Below are positions 42,177 to 52,502 of a stretch of 64,000 nucleotides of DNA, in pieces. Under the pieces are notes generated by a model. That model worked only from the letters and a program-made list of their open reading frames with translations, was not told where the DNA came from and did no database searches. A program made the position numbers and the translations under genes. The stretch covers positions 62,001 through 126,000 of the forward strand of contig NZ_VFJE01000056.1 in assembly GCF_006385255.1 (NCBI RefSeq), read 5' to 3'. Numbering within the stretch: the stretch's first letter is position 1; every line of letters begins with the position of its first letter. Source of the DNA: Flavobacterium microcysteis (lineage in GTDB: Bacteria > Bacteroidota > Bacteroidia > Flavobacteriales > Flavobacteriaceae).

Positions 42177-43301
42177 ATGAAAGCGAATGTAAGCTACTGG
42201 GAGCTCAAAAACTGGTTTTCAAATATAGATTTTGCCATTGTAGGTAGCGGCATAGTAGGACTGCATACAGCATTAAGACTTCGTGAAAAATTCCCTGACA
42301 GCAAGATTCTCATCTTAGAAAGAGGATTCCTGCCGCAAGGAGCCAGTACTAAAAATGCCGGATTTGCTTGCTTTGGAAGTATTTCAGAAATTATAGATGA
42401 TCTCAGAAATCATTCGGAAGAAGAAGTTGTCCAGTTAATCCAGAAACGCTGGCAAGGATTGCAATTGCTCAGAAAAAGATTGGGTGACACAGCTATCGAC
42501 TACAAACTGTATGGCGGTTATGAACTATTTCTTAAAAATTCGGAAAGCCATTACAACGAATGCCTCCAAAAGATACCTTTTATCAATGATGTATTAAGGC
42601 CATTATTCAAAGCAGATGTCTTTGCTAAAGAAATTGACCGCTTTGATTTTGGCGGAATCCATGAATATCTTGTTTTTAATCCGTTTGAAGGACAAATCGA
42701 TACCGGAAACATGATGGAAGCTTTGTTAAGACAGGCAGTCGCTGCCAATATTCTTATTCTTAACAAGCAAAATGTAACTGCCTACCATGAAACTACTGAA
42801 GGAGTTCAGGTGAGTACGGATGATTTTGATTTCAGTACTAAGAAACTCTTGTTTGCAACCAACGGATTTGCTGAAAAGCTAACTCAGGGAGCTGTAAAAC
42901 CGGCTAGAGCGCAAGTGCTCATCACCGAGCCAATTCCAAATCTGGATATAAAAGGAACCTTTCATATTGACAGAGGCTATTATTATTTCAGGAATTTTGG
43001 CGACCGTATCCTGTTTGGCGGAGGAAGAAACCTTGATTTTGAAGGAGAAACGACGTCAGAATTCGGACAGACAGATTTAATACAAAATAAACTCGAAGAA
43101 ATTTTAAAAGAAGTAATTTTGCCGGGTCGCGATTTCAAAATAGAACACCGATGGAGTGGCATTATGGGAATGGGTTCAAGCAAAAAGCCTATTGTTGAAA
43201 AGCTTTCCGAGCACGTCTATTGTGGTGTAAGGCTCGGAGGTATGGGAGTTGCAATTGGAAGCCTTGTCGGACAGGAACTAGCAGACCTGGTAACAGGCTA
43301 A
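42177..43301 (+). CDS. FAD-dependent oxidoreductase (DAO family)
   Basis: The 374-aa protein has a Rossmann dinucleotide site (FAIVGSGIVGLHTALRL, then ILERG) and a C-terminal FAD part (GVRLGGMGVAIGSLVG). It belongs to the glycine/D-amino-acid oxidase family; the substrate is not decidable. It is 43 bp from dedA and 27 bp from mtgA, so the block may be one transcript. Confidence 0.88.
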   Translation: MKANVSYWELKNWFSNIDFAIVGSGIVGLHTALRLREKFPDSKILILERGFLPQGASTKNAGFACFGSISEIIDDLRNHSEEEVVQLIQKRWQGLQLLRKRLGDTAIDYKLYGGYELFLKNSESHYNECLQKIPFINDVLRPLFKADVFAKEIDRFDFGGIHEYLVFNPFEGQIDTGNMMEALLRQAVAANILILNKQNVTAYHETTEGVQVSTDDFDFSTKKLLFATNGFAEKLTQGAVKPARAQVLITEPIPNLDIKGTFHIDRGYYYFRNFGDRILFGGGRNLDFEGETTSEFGQTDLIQNKLEEILKEVILPGRDFKIEHRWSGIMGMGSSKKPIVEKLSEHVYCGVRLGGMGVAIGSLVGQELADLVTG

Positions 43302-43328
43302 CAAAAATAGTTAAGATTCTATATTCGT

Positions 43329-44006
43329 ATGTTGAGAAAAATATTCAGTTTTTTATGGAAGTGTGCGCTTTGGTTCTTCGGAATCTCAGTTTTCTTTGTC
43401 ATTCTTTTCAAATTTGTTCCTGTTCCGTTTACACCTTTGATGGGTATTCGTGCCCTGGAACAAAAGCAAGCGGGAAAAGAAATGACCTGTAGCCATGACT
43501 GGGTTCCGCTCGAAGACATTTCGGAAAACTTACAAAAGGCGGTTATAGCCAGCGAAGACGGAACTTTTTTAAGTCATAACGGGTTTGATTTTAAAGCCTT
43601 GCAGAAAGCCTATAAAAACAATTCCAAAGGGAAGAAACTCAAAGGAGGAAGTACAATTTCACAGCAAACGGCAAAGAATGTATTTTTATGGCAGGGACGT
43701 AGCTACCTCAGAAAAGGGCTTGAAGCCTATTTTACTATATTGATAGAGGTTTTCTGGGGCAAAGAACGCATAATGGAAGTATATCTCAACAGTATTGAGA
43801 TGGGTGATGGCGTGTATGGCGTACAGGCAGCATCTCAATATTGGTATCGCAAAGATGCCTCGCAGGTTTCGAAAAGAGAAGCGGCCGGAATAGCCTCAAT
43901 TCTTCCTAATCCTAGAAAATTCAAAGCGACCAATTCATCAGCATATATAGAAAGAAGAAAAGGCAGGATTATGAAACACATGAACTATGTCAAATTAGAC
44001 TATTGA
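43329..44006 (+). CDS. mtgA: Monofunctional peptidoglycan transglycosylase
   Basis: The 225-aa protein has one N-terminal membrane anchor (about 8-30) and a GT51 domain with EDGTFLSHNGFD (catalytic Glu) and GGSTISQQTAKN. There is no transpeptidase domain, which is the MtgA type. It polymerises lipid II into glycan strands on the outer face of the inner membrane. Confidence 0.94.
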   Translation: MLRKIFSFLWKCALWFFGISVFFVILFKFVPVPFTPLMGIRALEQKQAGKEMTCSHDWVPLEDISENLQKAVIASEDGTFLSHNGFDFKALQKAYKNNSKGKKLKGGSTISQQTAKNVFLWQGRSYLRKGLEAYFTILIEVFWGKERIMEVYLNSIEMGDGVYGVQAASQYWYRKDASQVSKREAAGIASILPNPRKFKATNSSAYIERRKGRIMKHMNYVKLDY

Positions 44007-44009
44007 TTT

Positions 44010-44960
44010 ATGTGCCGGAAAATTTCTTTGCTTTTGATGTTGTTTTTTGCGTTACCACTTTTGGCTCAGCAAAGAAATGGAGAAATAGGACTGATTATAG
44101 ATAATGACCTGTTTACCTCTACGGTCAATGACCAATATTATACGAATGGTATCGAAATTTTCTACAGATACCTGAATCGTAATGAAGATCCAAAAATCAA
44201 CAAAAAGACAACTGAGTTTAGAGTTGGTCAATACATTTATAATCCGCATACGGTTGAAGCAAGATCGATTTCAAAACACGACCGACCGTTTGCAGGCTAT
44301 CTTTTCGCAGAAGCAGGGTTTGCAAAATTTTATCAAAATGAATCGGTTTTAAAGTTCGGTACGCAGCTTGGGGTCATTGGACCGAATTCGCAGGCAGAAG
44401 GTTTCCAGAAATTATTTCATAAGGCTTTTGGTTATAAAGATGTAGAGGGATGGAATTATCAAATCCATAACGGTGTTGCCGTACAAGGAAGCTTGTTTTA
44501 TTCTAAAAAAATTGGACCAAAACAAGTCGATAAAATTGATTATCATATTCAGGGTGAAGCAAACTTAGGATCGGTCTTTACAGGAATTACTATAGGGCCA
44601 TTGGCTCGAATCAGTCTTAAAAAAGCATTGTTGCCAATCTATGATTCAGGACTATATGGTGCGTCATTAAATGCGGATAAGGCAAAATATAAAGAACAGT
44701 CAGAGTTTTATTTTTACATTAATCCCAATCTTAACGTTCAGGTTTATGATGCTACAATACAGGGAAGGCTTTTTAATGACAACAGTCCGGTAACGTATAA
44801 TCTTGTACCGTTACGCTTTAATGGTGAAGCCGGTTTCCGATATCGAAAAGACCATTGGAACCTTCATTATCTTTTCGTTTTTAGAAGCAAAGAATTGCGT
44901 AATGACAGGATGGAAAATTATTTTTACGGTTCTATTGGTGCGACATATTTGCTGTACTAG
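44010..44960 (+). CDS. LpxR-type lipid A deacylase family outer-membrane protein
   Basis: The 316-aa protein has a signal peptide (to LLAQQ) and the LpxR signature near the N-terminus (IDNDLFTSTVNDQYYTNG), with alternating aromatic strands to the end that suggest a beta-barrel. LpxR removes the 3'-acyloxyacyl group of lipid A. Activity is not certain. It follows mtgA by 3 bp, so the two are linked in expression. Confidence 0.85.
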   Translation: MCRKISLLLMLFFALPLLAQQRNGEIGLIIDNDLFTSTVNDQYYTNGIEIFYRYLNRNEDPKINKKTTEFRVGQYIYNPHTVEARSISKHDRPFAGYLFAEAGFAKFYQNESVLKFGTQLGVIGPNSQAEGFQKLFHKAFGYKDVEGWNYQIHNGVAVQGSLFYSKKIGPKQVDKIDYHIQGEANLGSVFTGITIGPLARISLKKALLPIYDSGLYGASLNADKAKYKEQSEFYFYINPNLNVQVYDATIQGRLFNDNSPVTYNLVPLRFNGEAGFRYRKDHWNLHYLFVFRSKELRNDRMENYFYGSIGATYLLY

Positions 44961-45015
44961 ACTTTATGCGTTGATATTTTTCTTAACTTTAGTAACACAA
45001 CCAAAACTTTTTTCC

Positions 45016-45318
45016 ATGAGTGCTAAATACAAATATGCTACCGTACTAGAGGCCATAAAACAATTGCGAGATGCCGGATTTATGGTCGATTTTAATATTG
45101 AAGGGAATTTTCTTAGTGCCAATTCCAGCAAATACCATATTGATGATTTTGAAATCGTTGAAGTCTACCGTTATGAAGGTGATTCCAATCCGGATGAAGA
45201 ATCGACAGTCTATGGTGTAGCGTCAAAAGATGGTGTAAAAGGGATTCTTGTAACATCTTACGGAATGTATATTGATGACATCTCTGGAGAACTATTGCAG
45301 AAACTTTCGTTGAAATAA
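45016..45318 (+). CDS. Small conserved cytosolic protein, 100 aa
   Basis: From ATG 45016 the protein has 100 aa; the longer frame from 44803 overlaps LpxR and is not real. It is acidic and alpha/beta, with no signal or membrane segment. In Bacteroidota it is often labelled phosphoribosylpyrophosphate synthetase, but it is too short and lacks that enzyme's motifs, so I call it unknown. A terminator follows. Confidence 0.75.
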   Translation: MSAKYKYATVLEAIKQLRDAGFMVDFNIEGNFLSANSSKYHIDDFEIVEVYRYEGDSNPDEESTVYGVASKDGVKGILVTSYGMYIDDISGELLQKLSLK

Positions 45319-45347
45319 GATTTTTATAGCGATTACAAATTTTTTAA

Positions 45348-45376
45348 AAACTGCCTCTTTCGGCGGTTTTTTTATT
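45348..45376 (+). terminator. Terminator after the 100-aa gene
   Basis: AAACTGCC (45348-45355) pairs with GGCGGTTT (45362-45369) with one wobble; T-run follows. Confidence 0.78.
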
Positions 45377-45534
45377 TTTAAAAAACGCTAGAAATATTAA
45401 TAACAAAATTGAAAAAGCCTGTAAAATCTACCTGATTTCAGGTATTTTAATGCAGGAAAATCAATTCTTTAGTGTTATTCTGTAACAAGGTCAGTAATTT
45501 TATCTTAGATCTAAAAACTCAAAATAAAATTGCT

Positions 45535-46140
45535 ATGAATTTAAAGTTTTTATGCTCCGTTGTTTTTGTGCTCTGCCTTAGCCAGAACATACGGGCGCAG
45601 TATGTAGAAAAAGAAGAAGAAGAGAAAATTACAACCCTTTATCCGGAAGTAGCTTTTGATTCTATACAGGCAAAAAAAGCCTTGGCATTAGGCAAAGGAA
45701 AAATTACGGGTGTTGCTTTTACAAAAGCAGCACCGCTGGCACCGAGGATTTATGCAAACAATATGAAAATCATGTTGTTTCCGGTGACGCCTTATCTTGA
45801 AGCTTGGTATAAATTGCGAAACAGCAAAGAAAACCTGAGAAAGAGAAGATATGTCTATATGTCGGATCAGGCTTTTCGTTACAGGCTTGAAGCCATTTCC
45901 AACAGCGTTGGGAAGTTTACGTTTCCAGATATGAAGCCTGGGAAATATTTCCTGACCGGAAATATGAGCTGGAGTACAACCGGTACTTATAATGAGAAAA
46001 CCGGAAGCAGCTATGGAAGCAATGGTGGTTATGCAGAACATTATGAGAAAAGGTATTATACCCAGGATCATGAGGAACGGCTTGAAAAGTTTGTCGAAGT
46101 AAAAACCGATGGCGAGATTGTAGAAGTCAAATTGAAATAA
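45535..46140 (+). CDS. Exported hypothetical protein, 201 aa
   Basis: From ATG 45535 the protein has a signal peptide (to IRAQY); the frame opens 21 codons earlier without one. The mature part begins acidic (EKEEEEKI) and includes a carboxypeptidase-regulatory-like beta region (SVGKFTFPDMKPGKYFLTG). The function is unknown. A TAATTTTA box lies about 40 bp upstream. It converges on the prolyl oligopeptidase gene. Confidence 0.7.
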   Translation: MNLKFLCSVVFVLCLSQNIRAQYVEKEEEEKITTLYPEVAFDSIQAKKALALGKGKITGVAFTKAAPLAPRIYANNMKIMLFPVTPYLEAWYKLRNSKENLRKRRYVYMSDQAFRYRLEAISNSVGKFTFPDMKPGKYFLTGNMSWSTTGTYNEKTGSSYGSNGGYAEHYEKRYYTQDHEERLEKFVEVKTDGEIVEVKLK

Positions 46141-46162
46141 GAATTTGAGTGCTGTATAAAAC

Positions 46163-46192
46163 AAAAAAGCATCCTGTTAGGGATGCTTTTTT
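46163..46192. terminator. Bidirectional terminator between the hypothetical and the oligopeptidase gene
   Basis: A perfect 12-bp stem AAAAAAGCATCC/GGATGCTTTTTT with a 6-nt loop. Confidence 0.92.
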
Positions 46193-46207
46193 ATTGGAGT
46201 AAATCGG

Positions 46208-48331
46208 TTATTTTTTCAATTCCCTGATTCCCATATTGTATAAAGTAAACGAAAGAATGTCTGCCGCTTCTTCTATAGTCTTCGAAACTGGTTTACCAGC
46301 ACCATGTCCGGCATTAGTCTCGATACGGATCAGTACCGGATTATTGCCTTTTTGCTTGGCTTGCAATTCTGCTGCAAACTTAAAGCTGTGTGCAGGAACT
46401 ACCCTGTCATCATGGTCACCCGTTGTTACTAAAGTAGCTGGATAGCTTGTGCCTTCTTTTACGTTGTGTACCGGAGAATATTTTTTCAGGTATTCAAACA
46501 TTTCTTTCGAATCGTTTGCTGTTCCATAATCATAAGCCCATCCTGCACCTGCAGTAAAGGTGTGATAACGAAGCATGTCCATAACACCTACAGCCGGAAG
46601 TGCCACTTTCATCAGGTCTGGTCTTTGGGTCATAGTAGCACCTACCAAAAGTCCGCCGTTAGAACCACCTCGAATTGCTAAATAGTCAGTTGAGGTATAT
46701 TTCTGTGCAATCAGGTATTCTGCTGCTGCGATGAAATCGTCAAATACGTTTTGTTTTTTCATCTGCGTTCCGTCATCATGCCATTTTTTACCATACTCAC
46801 CACCACCACGAAGGTTTGGAACAGCATATACACCTCCTTGTTCCATCCAAACGGCATTTGTAATGCTGAATGCTGGCGTCAGGCTCACGTTAAAACCACC
46901 ATAAGCGTAAAGTATAGTAGGGTTTTTACCGTCTAATTTTATACCTTTCTTATAGGTAATAATCATTGGTACTTTTGTACCGTCTTTTGAGTTGTAGAAT
47001 ACCTGCTTGCTTTCGTAATCAGCAGAGTTAAAATCTACTTTTGGTTTTTCATATACAGCAGATACGCCGCCTTTTGGCTCAAAAGAATAGATAGTTCCCG
47101 GAGTAGTATAGTTTGTGAATGAATAATACAATTCCTTGTCTTCTTTCTTGCCTCCAAAACCACCTGCAGTACCTATTCCTGGTAATTTGATTTCACGAAC
47201 CATTTTTCCGTCATAATCATATTGTTTTACCTGTGAAACGGCATCTTTCATGTAGTTGGCAAAAATAAAGCCTGAACCGGTAGAAACTGAAAGTACGTTT
47301 TCTGTTTCAGCAATAAAATCTTTCCAGTTAGCAGGTTTTGGATCTGCCGCGTCAACCGTAACGACTTTTTGGTTTGGCGCATTCAGGTTGGTCACAATAT
47401 AAAGCTTCGTTCCCTTGTTGTCTATGATATAGCTATCGCTGTCGAAATTATTAACGATGTTGGTAATTTTGCTGTTTGGAACGCTAAGATCTTTGAAGTA
47501 AAGCTCGTTTCCTGAAGTAGAATTCGATGCAGAAATCACCAAATATTTATCGTCTTCTGTTACGTTAGCACCTACATATCTTCTTTTTTCATTCAATCCA
47601 AAAATAACTTTATCGTCTTTTTGAGCTGTTCCTAATTTGTGGAAATACAATTTGTGCTGATCGGTTTTAGCAGAAAGTTGACTTCCTTTTGGTTTGTCAT
47701 AACTAGAATAGTAGAAACCTTCGTTGCCAATCCAGGCAATACCGCTGAATTTTACATCAACTAATTCTGTTTCCAGTTTTTTCTTGCTCACAGCATCCAT
47801 GATGATAATCTTGTTCCAGTCGCTACCAGCTTCTGAAATCGAATAAGCTACCAATGAACCATCTTTTGAGAATTCAACAGAGGATAGTGATGTAGTCCCG
47901 TCTGCAGAGAAAGTATTCGGATCAAGGAATAGTTCTTCCTTACCACTCATATCTTTTCGATACAATACAGATTGATTTTGTAATCCATTGTTCTTGTAAT
48001 AATAAGTGTAATTTCCCTCTTGTGCAGGAGCAGAAATTTTTTCATAATTCCAAAGCTTTTCAAGACGCTCTTTCATGTCTTTGCGGAAAGGAATTTTTTC
48101 CAGATAGCCAAAAGTGACTTCGTTTTCGGCTTTTACCCAAGCCGCAGTTTCGGCAGATTTGTCATCTTCCAGCCAGCGATAAGGGTCTTTTACTTCAGTT
48201 CCGAAGTAAGTGTCAGTGGTGTCAACCTTTTTTGTTTCAGGATATTTCAGCACTACGGCTTCTTCTTTAGTTTCTTCTTTACAAGATAGAAGTGCTGATG
48301 CTGCAATCATGGTTAATAGAACTTTTTTCAT
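46208..48331 (-). CDS. Prolyl oligopeptidase family lipoprotein (S9A)
   Basis: The 707-aa protein has lipobox LLSC followed by KEETKEE. It has the S9A order: N-terminal start of the hydrolase (DPYRWLEDD), beta-propeller (about 95-430) and C-terminal hydrolase with Ser in RGGSNGGLL, Asp in GDHDDRVV and His in NAGHGAG. It cuts short peptides after proline. The lipid anchor would hold it at the cell envelope. It is monocistronic. Confidence 0.93.
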   Translation of the reverse strand: MKKVLLTMIAASALLSCKEETKEEAVVLKYPETKKVDTTDTYFGTEVKDPYRWLEDDKSAETAAWVKAENEVTFGYLEKIPFRKDMKERLEKLWNYEKISAPAQEGNYTYYYKNNGLQNQSVLYRKDMSGKEELFLDPNTFSADGTTSLSSVEFSKDGSLVAYSISEAGSDWNKIIIMDAVSKKKLETELVDVKFSGIAWIGNEGFYYSSYDKPKGSQLSAKTDQHKLYFHKLGTAQKDDKVIFGLNEKRRYVGANVTEDDKYLVISASNSTSGNELYFKDLSVPNSKITNIVNNFDSDSYIIDNKGTKLYIVTNLNAPNQKVVTVDAADPKPANWKDFIAETENVLSVSTGSGFIFANYMKDAVSQVKQYDYDGKMVREIKLPGIGTAGGFGGKKEDKELYYSFTNYTTPGTIYSFEPKGGVSAVYEKPKVDFNSADYESKQVFYNSKDGTKVPMIITYKKGIKLDGKNPTILYAYGGFNVSLTPAFSITNAVWMEQGGVYAVPNLRGGGEYGKKWHDDGTQMKKQNVFDDFIAAAEYLIAQKYTSTDYLAIRGGSNGGLLVGATMTQRPDLMKVALPAVGVMDMLRYHTFTAGAGWAYDYGTANDSKEMFEYLKKYSPVHNVKEGTSYPATLVTTGDHDDRVVPAHSFKFAAELQAKQKGNNPVLIRIETNAGHGAGKPVSKTIEEAADILSFTLYNMGIRELKK

Positions 48332-48379
48332 TAAAATGTTTTTTGATTCTTACAAAAATAGCGAATCCTTAGTTAGTAA

Positions 48380-48760
48380 TTAGTTAAAAAGTGGTCTGTA
48401 TTGAGGCCAGTGCTTGTAGATTAATATACCATTGAGAACTGCTACCAATACGGCCCCACCAATACTAGGAATATCCAGAAAAAGGTGGAAAAGAAGAATG
48501 TTCAGCGAAATAGGAACCAATAAGATCAGTGCGAATGCAATCCAGTTTTTTGTAAAAAGGAGCAGAGCGATGAAAATTTCAAGGATTCCAATGATAGGTA
48601 ACACATAGCCTGTTGCGGCCAGTGAGCCCATAAAGTCGGAAGCCTGTTCAGGGAGTTGAGGTGTTGGAAGAAAAGGTAGTGTGTAAAACTTGTTCAATCC
48701 AAAAACTAAAAGAACGAGTCCGAGAAGTACTCGAACCAGGGAGGTAAATTTCGAATTCAT
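48380..48760 (-). CDS. DoxX family membrane protein, 126 aa
   Basis: Four hydrophobic segments fill the protein (starts LVRVLLGLVLLVFGLNKFY, then IIGILEIFIALLLFTK). It is the short DoxX type found in many bacteria. The function is unclear. It stands alone, 48 bp from the oligopeptidase start on the same strand. Confidence 0.85.
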   Translation of the reverse strand: MNSKFTSLVRVLLGLVLLVFGLNKFYTLPFLPTPQLPEQASDFMGSLAATGYVLPIIGILEIFIALLLFTKNWIAFALILLVPISLNILLFHLFLDIPSIGGAVLVAVLNGILIYKHWPQYRPLFN

Positions 48761-48948
48761 ATTATCTACAATTTTTTTGGTTACTAACTTTTTGTTGAAA
48801 ATCCTAAATTACTAAAAAAATGTTAAGCAAAATCAGGATTATTGAAAAAATAAAAAGTTAATTAACAAAAATGCAATTGAAGTCGAGAATCGGAAACCCT
48901 TTTTTTGAAATCAAAATCTTTAGTCAGAGCTGTAGAAAGTTATCAATA

Positions 48949-48976
48949 AAAAACCGCCTGAAATGGCGGTTTTTAT
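48949..48976 (-). terminator. Terminator of the TonB receptor/lipoprotein unit
   Basis: AAAAACCGCC (48949-48958) pairs with GGCGGTTTTT (48965-48974), 6-nt loop, 22 bp downstream of the stop at 48997. Confidence 0.9.
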
Positions 48977-48996
48977 AATATATGATGGGTAAATGA

Positions 48997-49566
48997 TTAT
49001 GGTGCAGCGACAGTAATTGGGAAGCTTACCTGTATGTCAGTTTCTCCACCGGCGTTAGTAATGTTTCCGGTTGACACACCTTCTGCATTTTTATTGGGTT
49101 GGTGTCTAAGAGTTACTGTAAAAATGCCATTTCCTGTTGTCGCATTTGTTGTGAATGTGAAGTTCAGACCAATCGGTTTGCCATTAACATCATTTGGAAC
49201 CGCATAAGCAGTAGTTGCCAAGGCATTTGAAACCGTAAAGAAAAATTGGTGCTCGTGACCTTCTTCCAAAATTTCTTCTGTGATACTTTCAGCAGGGGTT
49301 GCTGCTTCGTTAAGCAAGTTCAAGGCTCCGTTATAAGTGGTGTTTGGCGCCAGATTGCCAGATACTGTTACAACCGGAGCATTTGGTCCTTCGGCGCCAT
49401 CTAGATCGCGAGAAGTCAGAGTAATCGTTTGTCCGCCTCCTGTTAGTGTAGCGGTAAGCGTTGTGATTACTTCTTCCTCATTTACAGGATTGCTGTCGTC
49501 ATTGCTGCAAGAAGAACAAAGAGTTATTGCAGCTAAGCCCATTGATAAAAATTTAAATACGTTCAT
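48997..49566 (-). CDS. Lipoprotein partner of the TonB receptor, 189 aa
   Basis: The protein has lipobox CSSC with SNDDSN after it (surface-export type). The body is beta-rich, Thr-rich, with a short His-bearing stretch EEGHEHQ near residue 105 that could bind metal. It follows the TonB-dependent receptor by 21 bp, like a substrate-capturing lipoprotein paired with its receptor. No named family is recognised. Confidence 0.75.
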   Translation of the reverse strand: MNVFKFLSMGLAAITLCSSCSNDDSNPVNEEEVITTLTATLTGGGQTITLTSRDLDGAEGPNAPVVTVSGNLAPNTTYNGALNLLNEAATPAESITEEILEEGHEHQFFFTVSNALATTAYAVPNDVNGKPIGLNFTFTTNATTGNGIFTVTLRHQPNKNAEGVSTGNITNAGGETDIQVSFPITVAAP

Positions 49567-49587
49567 AAGAATAATGGTTTTAAAATA

Positions 49588-51975
49588 TTAATAATTTAAT
49601 TTCACTTGAATTCTGAAATTCCTGCCCAATTCGTCAGCATAGTAGCGCGTCCTGTTGAGGTAATCTCTGTAATTCGTGTTCAAAAGGTTTTGGATATTGA
49701 ATCCGATAGTCATTTTAGATTTTTTCAAAACATCAAAACTCATTTCGGAGTTAAAATGCAATAGGCTGTATCCCTTTGGCGGTCTGCTGATTTTTACCAG
49801 AGTGCTAACAGGTTCGCCGGAATCAGTTACATCCACATAAAAATCATTGTTGGGATAACGTTGCTGGGTAAATACAGTTTCATTTTTGATTCCCAGCACA
49901 AGATGATTCCAGTTTTCCTTTTTAAAACTGATAGTATTATTAAGGTTCAGCGGAGGCATATCAATCAGTGGCTTGTTGTTTGTCGCATCTTTGCCATATA
50001 CAAAAGCGGCAGTAGAATGCCAGTTCAGGTTTTTGGCAAAATCATAATCTGCTGTGAGGTCAATTCCAAACATTCTTACATCAACCTGTCGGTATTCCCA
50101 GACTGGAAAAGGCCCACGATTGGACAAGATGATAGTTGTAGGAATCAGGATTTTGAAGTCAGAAATTGTATTGTAATAAGGATTGACTTCAAAAGCAAAA
50201 CCGTCACCGGCATAATGAAGTGCTGTCGACATTTTAAGAGCCACTTCACGTTTCAGTCTCAGGTCACCAAGCTCAATCTGTCCGGTAGCATGATGCAGAC
50301 CGTCACTGAACAATTCAGCCGGATTCGGATTTCTGCTGGCTATCCCGATATTGGAAAACCAGGTCAGCTTATCGTTGAGCTGGTATTTAGCACCAAGGCT
50401 TCCTGAAAAATTATGATAGGTAAAAACAGGATTCGTATACCATTGCTGTCCATCTTCACCAATGATAATATTACTAAAGTCACGGTCATAACCTCGTTCC
50501 GTCCATCTCGATTTTAAGTAATATTTCTTGGCGTCGATATGGCTAAAATCATAACGCATTCCTGCTTCCAACGCCAAGTTATCATTAGCCTGGTAACTGG
50601 CAATGGCATAAGCACCCGCATCGAATTTGTTGTAATTCGGTATCAGAGCTCGCACCTGTGTGTCACCCGTGTTCGCTGCATTGTTTTGATACGCTGCGCT
50701 GATTCCGGCTTTGTATTTTACCTTTTCAGAAGAATTGGTCTCAAAATCGGCAGTGAAAGAATGCGTCATCAGATCGAGGTCTACTGCTGCCTTGTTTCGG
50801 TCATCACCTCTTCTCAAATCAAATTCCTTGCGGTTGTTGAACTGGAAAGAATATTGCAACGACAGTTTTGAGGCATCAGAGAAAAAGGTATAGTAATTTA
50901 CTTTTCCCAAATGATGCTGTAATTCTTGTCTTGGAGCGTTGATGTCATAAGTGAAATCTCTGATTACTTGCGGCTGGCCGCTGTTAATAGCCCGAATCAG
51001 GTCAGACATTCCGCTGATGTGTGATGATCTCAATATCCCGATATCGGCATTGTAATAACTGTAGAAAAAACTATAACCCTGATTTTCTCCTTTATAGCCC
51101 AGATTTCCGGAAAAATTTTTCTCCCGGTTTCCGGTATTGGAAAGTACATAGTCTGGTGCCTCAAAGTCTCCCAAATATTTGAAAGTGCCCTGAAGGTTCC
51201 AGTTCCAGCCATTTTCATAACCTTTGGAAAGCGAGGATGAAACACTACCACCTCGTCCGTTGGTAGCGCCATTAATAATGGTTTTTCCAAAAATAGTGTC
51301 CTTTACCGGGATATGGGCAGGTTCTACAATTACGGTTCCGCCAATGGCATCACCGCCATATTGCAGTCCGGAAGCGCCTTTGATTACGGAAATTTTTCCG
51401 GCCGTGTTAACATCCATATTCGGAGCGTGTTCGGTTCCCCATTGCTGGTCTTCGAGACGCACATTGTTGTTGATGATTAGTACACGGCTGCTGTGCAATC
51501 CATTAATAATAGGCTTGACAATAGTACTTCCCGTTTTAAGAGATGAGATACCGCTAATTTCCTTAAGTGCATCGCCCAGGCTCTCGCTGCTGTAGTTCTC
51601 GAGCACATTAGCTTTGAGTTCCTGTGTTGCGGCATTCTTTTCGGAAACCGTCTTTTTGAGCACTACTTCAGACAGTTGCGATACATCCGGCTTGAGGGAA
51701 ATATCCAGTACTCTATCGTTTTGCATACTGATTATAGTGTCTAAAGTCTTATAACCCAGATATTCAATAGTAACAGCGATGTTTCCTTGCGGGACACCGT
51801 TTATTACGTAACGACCGTCAACAGCAGTGGTTGCAAAAAAAGTTCCGGCATGGATGTGGCTCCCTGCCAAAGGTTGTTTTTTCTCGTTGGTTATAGTTCC
51901 GCTCAACGCATGTTGGGAATATACACGAGTTTGGTTTCCTACTAAGAGGAAAACAAAAAATAAGATATAGCGCAT
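49588..51975 (-). CDS. TonB-dependent outer-membrane receptor
   Basis: The 795-aa protein has a signal peptide (to VYSQ), a carboxypeptidase-regulatory-like domain (about 20-105), a plug (about 115-235) and a 22-strand-type barrel ending FRIQVKLNY. The motif order fits TonB receptors for metals or small chelates rather than SusC (no long N-terminal extension, no SusD next to it). It is flanked by a His/Cys-bearing small protein and a lipoprotein, so zinc, copper or a chelate is a guess. Confidence 0.92.
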   Translation of the reverse strand: MRYILFFVFLLVGNQTRVYSQHALSGTITNEKKQPLAGSHIHAGTFFATTAVDGRYVINGVPQGNIAVTIEYLGYKTLDTIISMQNDRVLDISLKPDVSQLSEVVLKKTVSEKNAATQELKANVLENYSSESLGDALKEISGISSLKTGSTIVKPIINGLHSSRVLIINNNVRLEDQQWGTEHAPNMDVNTAGKISVIKGASGLQYGGDAIGGTVIVEPAHIPVKDTIFGKTIINGATNGRGGSVSSSLSKGYENGWNWNLQGTFKYLGDFEAPDYVLSNTGNREKNFSGNLGYKGENQGYSFFYSYYNADIGILRSSHISGMSDLIRAINSGQPQVIRDFTYDINAPRQELQHHLGKVNYYTFFSDASKLSLQYSFQFNNRKEFDLRRGDDRNKAAVDLDLMTHSFTADFETNSSEKVKYKAGISAAYQNNAANTGDTQVRALIPNYNKFDAGAYAIASYQANDNLALEAGMRYDFSHIDAKKYYLKSRWTERGYDRDFSNIIIGEDGQQWYTNPVFTYHNFSGSLGAKYQLNDKLTWFSNIGIASRNPNPAELFSDGLHHATGQIELGDLRLKREVALKMSTALHYAGDGFAFEVNPYYNTISDFKILIPTTIILSNRGPFPVWEYRQVDVRMFGIDLTADYDFAKNLNWHSTAAFVYGKDATNNKPLIDMPPLNLNNTISFKKENWNHLVLGIKNETVFTQQRYPNNDFYVDVTDSGEPVSTLVKISRPPKGYSLLHFNSEMSFDVLKKSKMTIGFNIQNLLNTNYRDYLNRTRYYADELGRNFRIQVKLNY

Positions 51976-52055
51976 TTTGAAAAAATCTAAAATGATAATT
52001 AAGGCGTGCTTCAGGATGAAGCCGCCCGAAAGAAGAGCATTGCTCTTTTCGTTAA

Positions 52056-52400
52056 TTAACAGTTAGATGGAGGTCCGCGATGAGAATAAAGGCTTCCTGC
52101 AAAGAATTCAGATGATTCTACAGAAGCAAAATTATAGGCAACTGCCTTAAAAGGGACAAATAAATCAAAAGTGTAGGTTTCTGTTGCAATAAAGCTACTA
52201 AGCGTAAATTCGCAGACAAAACACTTTTCGTGATCGTGGTCTAAAGTTTGGATTTTAGTATGGCCATTGTCGTCTGACTGGCTTACTGTTGCTGCTTTTC
52301 CACTTAAGAAATGCTCATAGGAGTGAACGGATTGAAACAGTATTGAAAACAATACTGCAATCATCAAAGAGAGATTTATTATGGCAAACTTCTTCTTCAT
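52056..52400 (-). CDS. Small exported protein with CxxC and His cluster, 114 aa
   Basis: The protein has a signal peptide or N-terminal anchor (about 8-27), a His-rich stretch TLDHDHEKCFVCEF with CxxC near residues 60-65 and a C-terminal RGPPSN motif. Such proteins occur before TonB receptors in Bacteroidota and may bind a metal. It lies 80 bp before the receptor gene on the same strand, so the three may form one operon. Confidence 0.75.
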   Translation of the reverse strand: MKKKFAIINLSLMIAVLFSILFQSVHSYEHFLSGKAATVSQSDDNGHTKIQTLDHDHEKCFVCEFTLSSFIATETYTFDLFVPFKAVAYNFASVESSEFFAGSLYSHRGPPSNC

Positions 52401-52422
52401 TCCAATGCAAATGTATGAAAGT

Positions 52423-52477
52423 GAAAAAAAATACCGCCCGTTTTAACAAATTTTATGGTTTGTTAAAACAGGCGGTA
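52423..52477 (-). terminator. Terminator of asd with a long inverted repeat
   Basis: TACCGCC-c-GTTTTAACAAA (52432-52450) pairs with TTTGTTAAAAC-a-GGCGGTA (52459-52477), 18 of 19 bp, with an 8-nt loop; on the minus strand a run of T (complement of 52424-52431) follows. Confidence 0.9.
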
Positions 52478-52502
52478 CCTGAATTTTTATTTCAAAAACG
52501 AT

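Noticed and set aside
44803..45015. N-terminal extension of the 100-aa gene
   Set aside because: It overlaps the 3' part of the LpxR-like gene and ends before an obvious ATG with a normal spacer.
49861..50406. 181-codon frame antisense to the TonB receptor
   Set aside because: It is a shadow of the receptor frame; no domain, no start signal.
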